DNA from: Treponema parvum
Lineage (GTDB): Bacteria > Spirochaetota > Spirochaetia > Treponematales > Treponemataceae
Reading direction: 5' to 3'
Length of the DNA: 64,000 bases
Assembly (NCBI RefSeq): GCF_017893965.1
Contig: NZ_CP054142.1
Coordinates: forward strand, 372,001 to 436,000
Shown: one piece after another, positions 54,000-62,330 of the stretch
Position numbering within the stretch: the stretch's first letter is position 1
Layout: the number at the start of each line of letters is the position of its first letter
Position numbers and translations under genes: made by a program
Notes under the pieces: generated by a model
Told to the model about the DNA's origin: nothing
What the model saw: only the letters and a program-made list of their open reading frames with translations
The model's database searches: none

Positions 54000-54581
54000 A
54001 TGATAATGGACAGCCGAACGGTTCTTTATAAGCTTAAAGAGTATAAGTCGCCTAAATCCAAGATAACGCAGCTTATAAAGAAAAACGAACTCGTACAGAT
54101 CAGGCGCGGATTATTTGAAACGGATCCTTCGGCGCCCCCCTATGCGCTTTTATCAGCCGTTTACGGTCCTTCTTATCTTTCGTTTGAATATGCGCTTTAT
54201 TGGTATAATATTATTCACGAGCGGGTGAGCGTAATTACGGGGGCCGTATTCGGAAAAAATAAGATAAAAGAATTTCAAACTCCTTTCGGGTACTATCTAT
54301 ATCAGCCGGTGCCTAAAGCCGTATATCCTTACGACGTGGGTATTTTCACTGAAAACGGTTACAGCTGGCAGATGGCGTCGCCTGAAAAAGCTCTGTGCGA
54401 TACTCTTTATAAAGCGCCACCTTTAAAAAACGTGTCCGAATTGCAAAGCATGCTTTTCGATTCTTTAGGAATGGAAGAAAGAGTTTTGCGATCTTTGAAA
54501 AGGAACGACATAAGGTTTCTTGCGCCGCGTTACGGACGTAAAAACACCATGCTATTATTGCAATTTTTAGAAGGCGCCTGA
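54000..54581 (+). CDS. AbiEi-like antitoxin/transcriptional regulator
   Basis: The product is 193 residues. It starts with a winged-helix-like segment (RTVLYKLKEYKSPKSKITQLIKKNELVQIRRGLFETD), the layout of AbiEi-type antitoxins, in which such a domain binds the operon promoter. The following part, LSAVYGPSYLSFEYALYWYNIIHE, and the C-terminal SPEKALCDTLYK match the AbiEi_4/DUF6088-like core. GAGG sits 7 bases before the ATG. The nucleotidyltransferase-like gene follows after 77 bases. A repeat array lies just upstream. Confidence 0.75.
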   Translation: MIMDSRTVLYKLKEYKSPKSKITQLIKKNELVQIRRGLFETDPSAPPYALLSAVYGPSYLSFEYALYWYNIIHERVSVITGAVFGKNKIKEFQTPFGYYLYQPVPKAVYPYDVGIFTENGYSWQMASPEKALCDTLYKAPPLKNVSELQSMLFDSLGMEERVLRSLKRNDIRFLAPRYGRKNTMLLLQFLEGA

Positions 54582-54658
54582 AATAAAACGATTGTGGGCG
54601 CGCGCCTTTATTTAAGGTTCGTGCGGAAAAGGTTTAGGTTTTGTGAGGAAAATATAAT

Positions 54659-55630
54659 ATGACCAGCGTCGTCGCTTCAATGATAAAAAGTTTCGGCTGT
54701 AAAAATCCCATGGAATATAAGAATGCCGTAAAAGAGATCGTTCAAGGAATTATCTTGTGCGGATTGAGCCGGGCAGGTTTTTTTTCCAAGGCGATTTTGT
54801 GCGAAGGTTGTGTTTTAAGGACGTTCTACGGTTTGGATTCTTTTACAAGCAGTATGAACTTTTTACTTAAGGAACCGGATACGGATTTCAGTCTTCCGTA
54901 TTATCTTACAGTCGTGCGTTCGGAGCTCAACGCAAACGGTTTTTCCATGACTTCCGAAAAGCAAGAGACGACTTTTTCGCGCGGTCGGGGCTTTCCCGGC
55001 TTTTCACTTGACGATGTCGCCTCCAAAGCCGTAGATTCCTCATCGCCAAAAATTCCGCACGTCGCGTCCGCAGTTTCCGCGCTGTCGGCAATTTCGACAC
55101 AGCCTGCAAATTTTTCATATAAATTAAAGATAAGTCCGAACGAACCTTTGGTTTCAGGCGTCGCTCCCGATGAAAATATCTTAATTTTTTTTGAAGTGTA
55201 CGGACGCCTAGCCTCCGGCGCGACATACGACGTGCGCTATATTCTTTTACCTTCTCCGTATTCGGTCTGCGTTCTTGACCTTCCGTCGTTATTCGCAAGA
55301 AGTATTTATAACATACTGGGGCGGCCGGAAGGCGATCGTTTTTTATGGCACGCGGTATATGAATACGTGTGGTTTGTTTCGCATTCCGTTTCGGTAAATA
55401 TGAATTATTTAAATTCATGTCTTGAACATAATGAACATAACGGCGGAAATCCTGAGGGCAGGGAAGCTGCATTGGAAAACCTTAAAGCTATGCTGGAACT
55501 GCGTTTTAAAAAGATAAATTTTCACGAGGCAAAGGGAAGTCTAAGGCCCTTTGTCGAAGATCAGGAGCAGCTCGGTTTGTGGAGTTTCGATTTTTTTGAA
55601 TCCATCACAAAAAAACTTTCGGCCGTTTAA
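54659..55630 (+). CDS. AbiEii-like nucleotidyltransferase fold protein with degenerate active site
   Basis: The product is 323 residues. The N-terminus aligns with AbiEii/MenT toxins: IILCGLSRAGFFSKAILCEGCVLRTFYGLDSFTSSMNFLL stands where active members have a GGTALR motif and RFSEDLDF. Here the glycine loop is EGC (residues 49-51), and the two metal-binding aspartates are replaced by Ser65 and Asn67. A serine-rich insertion (about residues 105-150) interrupts the domain. The C-terminal half keeps the family-like helical region. NTP transfer seems unlikely unless other residues supply metal binding. It may be a pseudo-enzyme or decayed toxin. Confidence 0.65.
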   Translation: MTSVVASMIKSFGCKNPMEYKNAVKEIVQGIILCGLSRAGFFSKAILCEGCVLRTFYGLDSFTSSMNFLLKEPDTDFSLPYYLTVVRSELNANGFSMTSEKQETTFSRGRGFPGFSLDDVASKAVDSSSPKIPHVASAVSALSAISTQPANFSYKLKISPNEPLVSGVAPDENILIFFEVYGRLASGATYDVRYILLPSPYSVCVLDLPSLFARSIYNILGRPEGDRFLWHAVYEYVWFVSHSVSVNMNYLNSCLEHNEHNGGNPEGREAALENLKAMLELRFKKINFHEAKGSLRPFVEDQEQLGLWSFDFFESITKKLSAV

Positions 55631-55711
55631 AAGCGGCGCGCAACCGGAACCTCGCCTTGAGCATTCCGTTTTCAGAATTCGCCATTCTGTTGGCACGCTG
55701 AAGAGCGAAAA

Positions 55712-55738
55712 ATTCCGAGTTTACTAACCTCGGAATTG
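55712..55738 (+). terminator. Hairpin after the AbiE-like pair
   Basis: AATTCCGAG and CTCGGAATT form a perfect 9-bp stem with a 9-nt loop. AATTTTTAATTT follows after eight bases, so termination is plausible but not strong. Confidence 0.45.
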
Positions 55739-55758
55739 AACCGAATTTTTAATTTCAC

Positions 55759-55786
55759 TTGACAATTTTTGAGAATTCGTTATTCT
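55759..55786 (+). promoter_or_regulatory. fabD operon promoter
   Basis: A perfect TTGACA (55759-55764), a 16-nt spacer and TATTCT (55781-55786) form a strong promoter. Transcription would start near 55793, leaving a leader of about 180 bases before fabD. Confidence 0.75.
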
Positions 55787-55794
55787 TATAGTAA

Positions 55795-55833
55795 TTTATA
55801 AATGACACTTTATCATAAAATGTCATTTATAAA
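55795..55833. promoter_or_regulatory. 13-bp perfect inverted repeat at the fabD transcription start
   Basis: TTTATAAATGACA and TGTCATTTATAAA are separated by 13 bases and begin at about +3. It could be an operator for a lipid-responsive repressor or an RNA hairpin at the 5' end. It does not match the FapR consensus as I know it. Confidence 0.65.
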
Positions 55834-55880
55834 TCCGGCATCTCCGGCGACTTTTGTGTTTCGAATGAGACGTGAGTTTT

Positions 55881-55913
55881 CGGAAGGCGGACGCTTCCGC
55901 CGAAGCCTTTTTT
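55881..55913 (+). terminator. Possible attenuator in the fabD leader
   Basis: GCTTC-CGCC-GAAGC followed by CTTTTTT (55893-55913) is a terminator-like hairpin. Its left arm can instead pair as CGGAAG with CTTCCG (55881-55899), or as GGCGGA with TCCGCC (55886-55901). These helices exclude one another, as in attenuators. Confidence 0.45.
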
Positions 55914-55975
55914 GAAAAAAGAGAGGCGTTTTTGCGGATCTGTTTTATTCGGTCTATTTTAAGACGAGGTTTTTT

Positions 55976-56932
55976 ATGGCAAAAAAATATGCGTTTTTAT
56001 TTCCTGGACAGGGCGCTCAGACGCCCGGAATGATGAAAGATGTTTGCGAGGCCTTTGTTGAAGCTCGCAAGTGTATCGATAAAGCTTCCGAGATCACAGG
56101 TGAAGATATCACAAAACTCCTGTGGGAAACCGACGCTTCCGTTTTAAGCAGAACTGACCGCAGTCAGCTTGCGATCACGGCGGCGTCTCTTGCAGTCGCT
56201 GCAGCGATTAAGTCCAAAGGCGTTGAACCGTCTTCCGTTATGGGTTTCAGCTTAGGCGAATTTCCGGCGCTTTATACGGCCGGAGTTCTTTCATTTGAAG
56301 ACGTGATTAAGGTTGTTCAACAGCGCGGAAAAATCATGCAGGGCGTATGTGAGGAAATCGCCGCCGCAAACGAAGGACACGCTCCCGGCATGGCGGCCGT
56401 CATAGGTCTTGAACCCAAAAAAATTATTGAAATCACAAAAAGCTGCGAAGGCGCTTATGCTGCAAACATGAACAGCGAAAAGCAGACGGTTATTTCCGCC
56501 ACCGCCGCTGGTCTCGATCAGGCCGAAGCGAAATGCAAGGAAGCCGGCGCCCGCCGCTTTATCCGCCTTGCGGTTGCGGGGCCGTTTCACAGCCCGCTCA
56601 TGCAAAAGGCGGCGGCAGGATTTGAAAAGGCTATAGAGAACGTCGCTTTTAACGATCCTAAGATCGCTCTTTTCAGCAATGTCAGCGGAAAAAAAGTGAC
56701 AAAAGGAAGCGAAGCAAAGGAGGCGGCCGTTCTCCATTTGACGCATCCCGTTTTATGGACGGACGAAGAGGTCGTTTTAGGTTCGACGATCGAAGGCGAT
56801 ACGTCAAACGAATGGGCTGTTTTGGAAGTAGGCCCCGGAAAGGTGTTGAGCGGATTATGGCGCGATACAGCATTCGGTGAAAAATGGCCTTCAATACCCG
56901 TAGGTACCGCTTCCGACATTAATTCATTATAA
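55976..56932 (+). CDS. fabD: Malonyl-CoA:ACP transacylase
   Basis: This 318-residue enzyme loads malonyl groups on acyl carrier protein to feed chain elongation. It starts KYAFLFPGQGAQTPGM and has the nucleophile elbow VMGFSLGEFPALYTAGVL (GFSLGE, Ser), the arginine region in QQRGKIMQG, and the catalytic histidine in AVAGPFHSPLM. GACGAGG precedes the ATG. It leads the fab cluster; fabG follows after 23 bases. The leader carries an inverted repeat and a possible attenuator, so this gene is probably the control point of the cluster. Confidence 0.94.
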   Translation: MAKKYAFLFPGQGAQTPGMMKDVCEAFVEARKCIDKASEITGEDITKLLWETDASVLSRTDRSQLAITAASLAVAAAIKSKGVEPSSVMGFSLGEFPALYTAGVLSFEDVIKVVQQRGKIMQGVCEEIAAANEGHAPGMAAVIGLEPKKIIEITKSCEGAYAANMNSEKQTVISATAAGLDQAEAKCKEAGARRFIRLAVAGPFHSPLMQKAAAGFEKAIENVAFNDPKIALFSNVSGKKVTKGSEAKEAAVLHLTHPVLWTDEEVVLGSTIEGDTSNEWAVLEVGPGKVLSGLWRDTAFGEKWPSIPVGTASDINSL

Positions 56933-56955
56933 ATAAAGGTTTTAGAGGTGAATAT

Positions 56956-57702
56956 ATGGATCTGCTGAAAAATAAAAAAGCCCTTGTAACGGGCTCAAGC
57001 CGCGGAATAGGACGAAAGATAGTTGAAGTTTTTATGGAAAACGGAGCCGAAGTTTGGGGGTTGTGTTCTCATCCTTCCGCCGCCAAAGCGGATCTTGAAT
57101 CTTTTGCGGCACGGCACGGCACGAAATTCCACGAAATTTGTGCGGATGCGGGAAATCACAGCGAACTGGCGTCCGTAGTTTCTTCCGCGTTAAAAGAATC
57201 CGGCGGATTTGACGTGCTTGTAAACAATGCCGGAATTACAAAAGACGGCCTTTCTTTCCGTATGAAGATGGAAGATTGGCAAAAAGTTATCGATATAAAC
57301 CTTACGGGGGTATTCGTTGCGACGCAGATAGTTTCCAACGATATGATTCATAGAAAATCCGGTTCGATAATAAATATGTCGAGCATTTCAGGCGTTCACG
57401 GAGAAGGCGGACAGACAAACTATTCCGCAAGCAAGGCGGCTCTCATAGGGTATACTAAGGCGCTTTGTAAAGAAACCGGAAGCCGCGAAGTTCGCGTAAA
57501 TGCGGTTGCTCCGGGTTTTATCGACACCGATATGACGCGCGCCGTAAAAGAGGAAATTCGCGAATCCTGGGTAAAACATATTCCCATGCGCCGCGCCGGT
57601 ACGGTTGAAGAAGTGGCAAATACCGTCTTATTCCTTGCAAGCGATTTGTCTTCATATATTACGGGACAGGTCATAGGAATTGACGGAGGATTGGGCGCTT
57701 AA
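56956..57702 (+). CDS. fabG: 3-oxoacyl-ACP reductase
   Basis: The product is 248 residues. A classical SDR with TGSSRGIGRKI, NNAGITKDGLSFRM, catalytic serine in INMSSISGVHGEGGQTNYSASKAA (YxxxK), and the end ITGQVIGIDGGLGA. The sequence NNAGITKDGLxFRM is typical of FabG. It reduces the beta-ketoacyl-ACP made by FabF. GAGGTG precedes the ATG. The position between fabD and fabF supports the assignment over other SDRs. Confidence 0.95.
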   Translation: MDLLKNKKALVTGSSRGIGRKIVEVFMENGAEVWGLCSHPSAAKADLESFAARHGTKFHEICADAGNHSELASVVSSALKESGGFDVLVNNAGITKDGLSFRMKMEDWQKVIDINLTGVFVATQIVSNDMIHRKSGSIINMSSISGVHGEGGQTNYSASKAALIGYTKALCKETGSREVRVNAVAPGFIDTDMTRAVKEEIRESWVKHIPMRRAGTVEEVANTVLFLASDLSSYITGQVIGIDGGLGA

Positions 57703-57848
57703 TTTGCGCGTAAAATAAAATTTAGCGCCGGCAAAGTTTTAAACGGCGTCATGCCGGCAAGGGTTTGCGTTGCAGACCGTTTTATAAACCGTGTCTTTTG
57801 CTTAGAAGTCGAAAGCTGCGGTTAAAGCAAAATAATATTATAAAGCCG

Positions 57849-57874
57849 AACCGGAAACGGAAGTTTCCTTGGTT
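57849..57874 (+). other. Hairpin just upstream of fabF
   Basis: AACC-GGAAAC-GGAA-GTTTCC-TT-GGTT forms a 10-bp stem with a small bulge, followed by GCTTTTATTT, and ends 10 bases before the GGGAG ribosome site. It may trim or modulate readthrough into fabF. The 193-base gap between fabG and fabF is too short for acpP and holds no gene. Confidence 0.5.
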
Positions 57875-57895
57875 GCTTTTATTTGGGAGATTTTT

Positions 57896-59149
57896 ATGGC
57901 ACAGAGAAGAGTTGTTATTACCGGAATGGGAGCTGTAACACCGTTGGGAAATTCCGTGGAGGAAACTTGGGCCGGAGTTAAAGCGGGTAAGAGCGGTATC
58001 GCGCCGATTACGCATTTTGATACGAGCGATATAAACGTTAAATATGCCGCCGAAATAAAACATTTTGATGCGTCAAAATACATGGATCCGAAAGAAGCCC
58101 GTAAGATGGCTCGTTTTACAAAGTATGCGGTAGCAGCCGCAAGAATGGCGCTTGAAGATGCAAATCTTATTGATAACAAAGAAGTTCTTGACAACGCAGG
58201 CGTATTTTTGGGCGTAGGGATAGGCGGATTTGAAGTTACCGAAGAAGGCTGTATCCGTTATCATGAATCGAACCACCAGAGAGTGCCTCCCATGACAATT
58301 CCCGAACTTATTCCCAATGAAGCTGCAGGAAATATCTGCATGCAGTTCGGAATTCACGGACTTTCTCATACCGTAGCTACGGCCTGTGCCAGCGGCTGCG
58401 ACGCTTTGGGAGACGCTTTGGATCTCATACGTGCGGGGCGCCTTGACGTTTGCCTTTCAGGCGGAGCCGAAAGCACCGTTAACGGCTACGCAATGGTCGC
58501 CTTTGACGTGCTTCAAACCCTTTCCAAATCATTTACGGACGATCCTACAAAGGCCAGCCGCCCGTTCGATAAAAAACGAGAGGGCTTTGTTATGGGCGAA
58601 GGAAGCGCTATACTCATCCTTGAAGAATATGAGCACGCAAAGAAGCGCGGAGCAAAAATCTATGCGGAATTAGCGGGTTACGGCGCTTCAAGCGACGCTT
58701 ATCATCTTACGAGTCCCGATCCTTCAGGTGTTTGCGGTTCGCGCTGTATGATTGCCGCAATGAAAGATGCGGGCGTAAAACCTGAAGACATTCAATACTA
58801 TAACGCGCACGGAACGTCGACACATATAAACGATCCTTCCGAAACAAAGATGATAAAACTTGCTTTCGGTGAAGAGCAGGCAAAAAAACTTAAAATTTCA
58901 TCTACAAAGAGCATGACGGGACATTGTTTGGGAGCTACGGGCGCTATCGAGGCTATGATTTGCGTAAAAGCGATAGAAGACGGATTTTTCCCTGCGACTA
59001 TCAATCTTGACGAGCCGGACGTGGAAGGCGGTTGCGATCTTGATTACATCCCGAACAAAGGATATGAAGGGAAAATCGATTGCGCTATGAGCACGAACTT
59101 CGGGTTCGGCGGACATAACGGCGCAGTCGTCATCAAAAAAATGAAATAG
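57896..59149 (+). CDS. fabF: 3-oxoacyl-ACP synthase II
   Basis: This 417-residue condensing enzyme has the catalytic Cys in TVATACASGCDALGDAL, the histidines in YYNAHGTSTHINDPSETK and STKSMTGHCLGATGAIEA, and the C-terminal NFGFGGHNGAVV. It extends acyl-ACP by two carbons. ATG 57896 with GGGAG upstream gives MAQRRVVITGMGAVTPLG, the family start. fabZ follows after 18 bases. Confidence 0.96.
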   Translation: MAQRRVVITGMGAVTPLGNSVEETWAGVKAGKSGIAPITHFDTSDINVKYAAEIKHFDASKYMDPKEARKMARFTKYAVAAARMALEDANLIDNKEVLDNAGVFLGVGIGGFEVTEEGCIRYHESNHQRVPPMTIPELIPNEAAGNICMQFGIHGLSHTVATACASGCDALGDALDLIRAGRLDVCLSGGAESTVNGYAMVAFDVLQTLSKSFTDDPTKASRPFDKKREGFVMGEGSAILILEEYEHAKKRGAKIYAELAGYGASSDAYHLTSPDPSGVCGSRCMIAAMKDAGVKPEDIQYYNAHGTSTHINDPSETKMIKLAFGEEQAKKLKISSTKSMTGHCLGATGAIEAMICVKAIEDGFFPATINLDEPDVEGGCDLDYIPNKGYEGKIDCAMSTNFGFGGHNGAVVIKKMK

Positions 59150-59167
59150 AATTTTTTAGGAGAACTA

Positions 59168-59599
59168 ATGGCAGGAACAAGAAACATAGAAATATTGCTG
59201 CCTCATCGCAGTCCGTTTTTATTTGTCGACGAGATTATAAGCTGCGATGACGAAGGCAGCGTAAGCAAACGAAAATTTACGGAAAAAGATTTCTTTTTTA
59301 GAGGACATTTTCCGAAATATCCGGTGGTTCCGGGTATGATACTCGTAGAAGCAATGGCACAAGCCGGCGGAGCTGCGTTGAGCTTTCAGAGAAAATTTGA
59401 AGAAGGCAGTTTATACTTTTTGGGAACGGTAGATAAAGTAAAATTCCGTAAGCAGGTTAGGCCGGGCGACATTGTCCGAATGGAAATAAAAAATTTGCGC
59501 GTAAGCAAAAACATGATAAAACAGTCCGGAAAGGCCTACGTCGGCGGAACTCTTTGCGCCGAAGCCGAATGGATGTGTCTGGTCGGCATAACGGTTTAG
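59168..59599 (+). CDS. fabZ: 3-hydroxyacyl-ACP dehydratase
   Basis: This 143-residue hot-dog-fold enzyme starts with the substrate loop LLPHRSPFLFVDEI and has the catalytic histidine in FFRGHFPKYPVVPGMILVEAMAQAGG, with the active glutamate in VEAMAQ. It dehydrates 3-hydroxyacyl-ACP after FabG. TAGGAG precedes the ATG. This is the last gene of the cluster. fabH, fabI/fabK and acpP are not in the window. Confidence 0.95.
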   Translation: MAGTRNIEILLPHRSPFLFVDEIISCDDEGSVSKRKFTEKDFFFRGHFPKYPVVPGMILVEAMAQAGGAALSFQRKFEEGSLYFLGTVDKVKFRKQVRPGDIVRMEIKNLRVSKNMIKQSGKAYVGGTLCAEAEWMCLVGITV

Positions 59600-59753
59600 C
59601 AGATTACCGCGCTTTAGGGGGCGGGGATTACGAATGCGGCCTTTGTGCGGCGGGTTTTGCGCTTGTGGCGGTTTTAACGCCCCATATAGCTGAAAGATCT
59701 ACGCCGTAAATCGGTTTTTAAACATTCGTATCCGCCTTCCTTTTATTTAAAAT

Positions 59754-59780
59754 AAAAAAACCGCCTGAAAAATCAGGCGG
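59754..59780 (-). terminator. Terminator of the tRNA-Thr gene
   Basis: On the minus strand CCGCCTGA-TTTT-TCAGGCGG is followed by seven T residues, a textbook intrinsic terminator, 5 bases after the tRNA. Confidence 0.9.
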
Positions 59781-59784
59781 CCAG

Positions 59785-59857
59785 AGCCAACTTTGTGACT
59801 CGAACACAATACCTGCTCATTACGAATGAGCTGCTCTGCCGGGTGAGCTAAGTTGGC
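59785..59857 (-). tRNA. tRNA-Thr (CGU)
   Basis: The cloverleaf folds fully: acceptor GCCAACT/AGTTGGC, D-arm GCTC/GAGC, anticodon stem GCTCA/TGAGC with loop TTCGTAA (anticodon CGU), a 5-base variable loop, and T-arm TTGTG-TTCGAGT-CACAA. The CCA end is not encoded (CTGG follows the discriminator U), so CCA must be added by an enzyme. A terminator follows directly. Confidence 0.93.
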
Positions 59858-59918
59858 TTAAGTAGTGATAACTTATCAATTTACATGCCGTAAGTCAAGC
59901 CCTTTTGCATATAAGATT

Positions 59919-61166
59919 TTAATTTGTTTTTTGAACCGATTTTGTGTCGACGATGCGTTTCATGTCGGTTATATTTGAAACTATCATATAATTTTCAAAG
60001 ACTTCGAGTTTGCGTTTTTCAATGAATTTATTGATCTCTTCTCTTGCGACCTCGGGAGTAAGTCCTGCCCAATGAGCGACCGACGCGATTGTCAAGTTGA
60101 ATTTTCGCGAGCGATCTTCGATATTTTGAACGGGGTTCATTTCATCGTACATGACGAATACGTCTGCGATTCTGGCCTGCAAATCGCTTATTACAAGGAT
60201 GTTGAGGCGGCGTTTTTGATCGTATATCCTTTTACAGAAAAGTTTTAAAAGAATAAGCGCGATTTGAGGGTTTCCGGCGATGAGCGATTGAAAATTCTCT
60301 TTATTGAATTCCAGCAGCTCTACTTGATTTATCGCCACACAGGTAGCCGAACGCGGCGAATTATCGAGGATGGCCATCTCGCCGAAAAATTCTCCTGGTT
60401 TAAGTATGTCGAGGTTTTTCTTCGCACCGTTTACGCATTTTACAAGCTGCACTTCGCCTGACTGTATAAGGTAAAAGCAATCTCCCGGTTCAAATTCCGA
60501 AATAATTACCTGATCCGGCTCAAACATTTTGGCAAAACGCTCAAAGGCCGGGAGAGAAAATTGTTTTAGAGCGCCCTTTGCCGGAGCCGCGTTTTGAGCG
60601 GGAAGAGTCCTGTGCTTTCTCGCCGTGGTTTTGTCGTATCTCAGCTTTGCGTCGGCATATAATTTGGCAACCGTCTCTTTGAGTTCTGAATTGGGAAACC
60701 GAGTAAGCAGCTTTATGCATACGTCGCAGCATGAACGGTATTGTTCGTCATTGTAAAAACTTTTTGCTACGGAAAGCATTCCCGACGCTTGATTTATTTC
60801 TTCGCTGTTATGCAGTATGGATTCGATCTTTTTGTGCACCATCCGCAGCTGGTGAGAAAAGACTCTCAGCATCTTTATGATAACGTCTTTTTTCGAGCTG
60901 AAAAGCGTTTCAAATTCCGCTACGTTCATCGTGATCACTATGCTGTCGGTCAATACGGTTGCCGTTTCTTCACGAGGAAAATGCCCCAAGGCCGATTTTA
61001 CACCGAAAAATTCTCCGGTCTTCACCTGTTCGGTAATTTGAGAATTTGATTCTATGTCGTGGGTGGTAAGAATAACTATTCCGCTTTGAAGTATGAATAC
61101 TCTGTCATCCTTATCGCCGGAAAAGTAAATGATCGAACCTTTTGTGTATTTTACCGCTTTTGGCAT
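59919..61166 (-). CDS. Regulator with two cyclic-nucleotide-binding domains
   Basis: The product is 415 residues and cytoplasmic. CNB domain 1 (about 1-115) has GSIIYFSGDKDDRVFILQSG. A middle TPR-like segment (AKSFYNDEQYRSCCDVCIKLLTRFPNSELKETVAKLY) follows. CNB domain 2 (about 205-325) has EPGDCFYLIQSGEVQLVK and the phosphate cassette GEFFGEMAILDNSPRSATCVA, which is near-canonical. The end, LTIASVAHWAGLTPEVAREEINKFIEKRKLEV, looks like a Crp-type helix-turn-helix. It likely senses cAMP or c-di-AMP-like ligands and binds DNA. The second pocket looks functional and the first degenerate. Confidence 0.85.
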   Translation of the reverse strand: MPKAVKYTKGSIIYFSGDKDDRVFILQSGIVILTTHDIESNSQITEQVKTGEFFGVKSALGHFPREETATVLTDSIVITMNVAEFETLFSSKKDVIIKMLRVFSHQLRMVHKKIESILHNSEEINQASGMLSVAKSFYNDEQYRSCCDVCIKLLTRFPNSELKETVAKLYADAKLRYDKTTARKHRTLPAQNAAPAKGALKQFSLPAFERFAKMFEPDQVIISEFEPGDCFYLIQSGEVQLVKCVNGAKKNLDILKPGEFFGEMAILDNSPRSATCVAINQVELLEFNKENFQSLIAGNPQIALILLKLFCKRIYDQKRRLNILVISDLQARIADVFVMYDEMNPVQNIEDRSRKFNLTIASVAHWAGLTPEVAREEINKFIEKRKLEVFENYMIVSNITDMKRIVDTKSVQKTN

Positions 61167-61338
61167 TTTCTTGTGTCCATTAGTCTAACAAAAATTATAA
61201 CAGGTTTTCCTAAAAAATCCTTCTATAATTTTTATTTTCGTTGTTTTGATATACCATGTTCCTCTGAAAACCGCCTGGTTTTTAGAGTTTCCCGTATATT
61301 CCGTACTATAGCATAGAATATCACAAAAAACGTATTTA

Positions 61339-61347
61339 TGCTATTCT
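61339..61347 (+). promoter_or_regulatory. Extended -10 promoter of the PHP gene, leaderless architecture
   Basis: TGC-TATTCT (61339-61347) ends 6 bases before ATG 61354. The extended TGn element may make up for the lack of a -35 match. Confidence 0.6.
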
Positions 61348-61353
61348 ATTTTT

Positions 61354-62214
61354 ATGATAGATCTGCATTCTCATTCTACTGCGTCGGACGGACAGTACAG
61401 CCCTGCTGCATTGGTTCAAAAAGCCGCATCCGAAGGAGTTCGCGTTTTAGCCCTTACCGATCACGATACCTTAGCCGGACATGAAGAAGCTTCGGAAGCG
61501 GCAAAAAAAGCCAGCATCGTTTTTATTCCTGGAACGGAACTTGAAATTGAATGGCCGACGGGAGAATTTCATCTGTTGGGACTGGGAATAATGCCCGGTT
61601 CAAAAAAATTAGCGAGTATCATTTCATATCTGCAAGATGAACGCAAGCGAAGGAATTCTCTTATCGTGCAAAAGATGAGAGACGGCGGCGTTGATATCAC
61701 TATGGATGAAATGGAAAAAATATTTGCCGGACAGACCGTTGGGCGGCCGCATTTTGCCGACCTGCTTGTTTTAAGAAAGATCGTAAAGACTCGACAAGAA
61801 GCGTTTGACAAGTATTTTGCGCGCGGCCGCCCCTGGTACATACCGCGCAAAGGCGCCGACCTGCAAGAGGCGGTAGAGGCTATCCTCGCCGCTTCGGGAG
61901 TTCCCGTTATCGCGCATCCGCTTTCTCTCTATGTCTCGTGGGGAAAACTTGAAAATACGCTTCGCGGCATTTACGACAGCGGTGTTCAGGGACTTGAAGC
62001 GTGGCATCCGGGCGCGCGCGTTGTTGATGCGGAGCGCATTGAAGCTATGGCGCGGAAAATAGGTTTTTTTGTAACGGCCGGAAGCGATTTTCACGGTGAA
62101 AAAGTCAGAGCCGAACGCAGACTCGGGCATACTTCAGGCGGAAAAGCTATAGAAGATCGTTTTTGGACAGAAGAACTTCGCCCTCATTTAAAGAATTTTA
62201 CGGAAACTTTTTGA
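61354..62214 (+). CDS. PHP-domain phosphoesterase (RNase AM/TrpH-like)
   Basis: The product is 286 residues. Metal-binding motifs of the PHP fold are all visible: MIDLHSHSTASDGQYSP, LALTDHDTLAGHEEA, IPGTELEIE, VPVIAHPL and TAGSDFHGE. Members of this group (YciV/TrpH) are 5'-3' exonucleases on short RNA or act on nucleoside 3',5'-bisphosphates. It has no ribosome site and starts right after the -10 box. It diverges from the cNMP-binding regulator. Confidence 0.9.
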   Translation: MIDLHSHSTASDGQYSPAALVQKAASEGVRVLALTDHDTLAGHEEASEAAKKASIVFIPGTELEIEWPTGEFHLLGLGIMPGSKKLASIISYLQDERKRRNSLIVQKMRDGGVDITMDEMEKIFAGQTVGRPHFADLLVLRKIVKTRQEAFDKYFARGRPWYIPRKGADLQEAVEAILAASGVPVIAHPLSLYVSWGKLENTLRGIYDSGVQGLEAWHPGARVVDAERIEAMARKIGFFVTAGSDFHGEKVRAERRLGHTSGGKAIEDRFWTEELRPHLKNFTETF

Positions 62215-62330
62215 CCGGAGCCGGCTGGAACACGGAACGAGCAAATCCGATATGGGATTCGGTGTTCTTTTTGAAAGGATCCTTTTGCAGAATTTTATAA
62301 AACGCGCGCATTTTATAATCAGAGGGTTAA

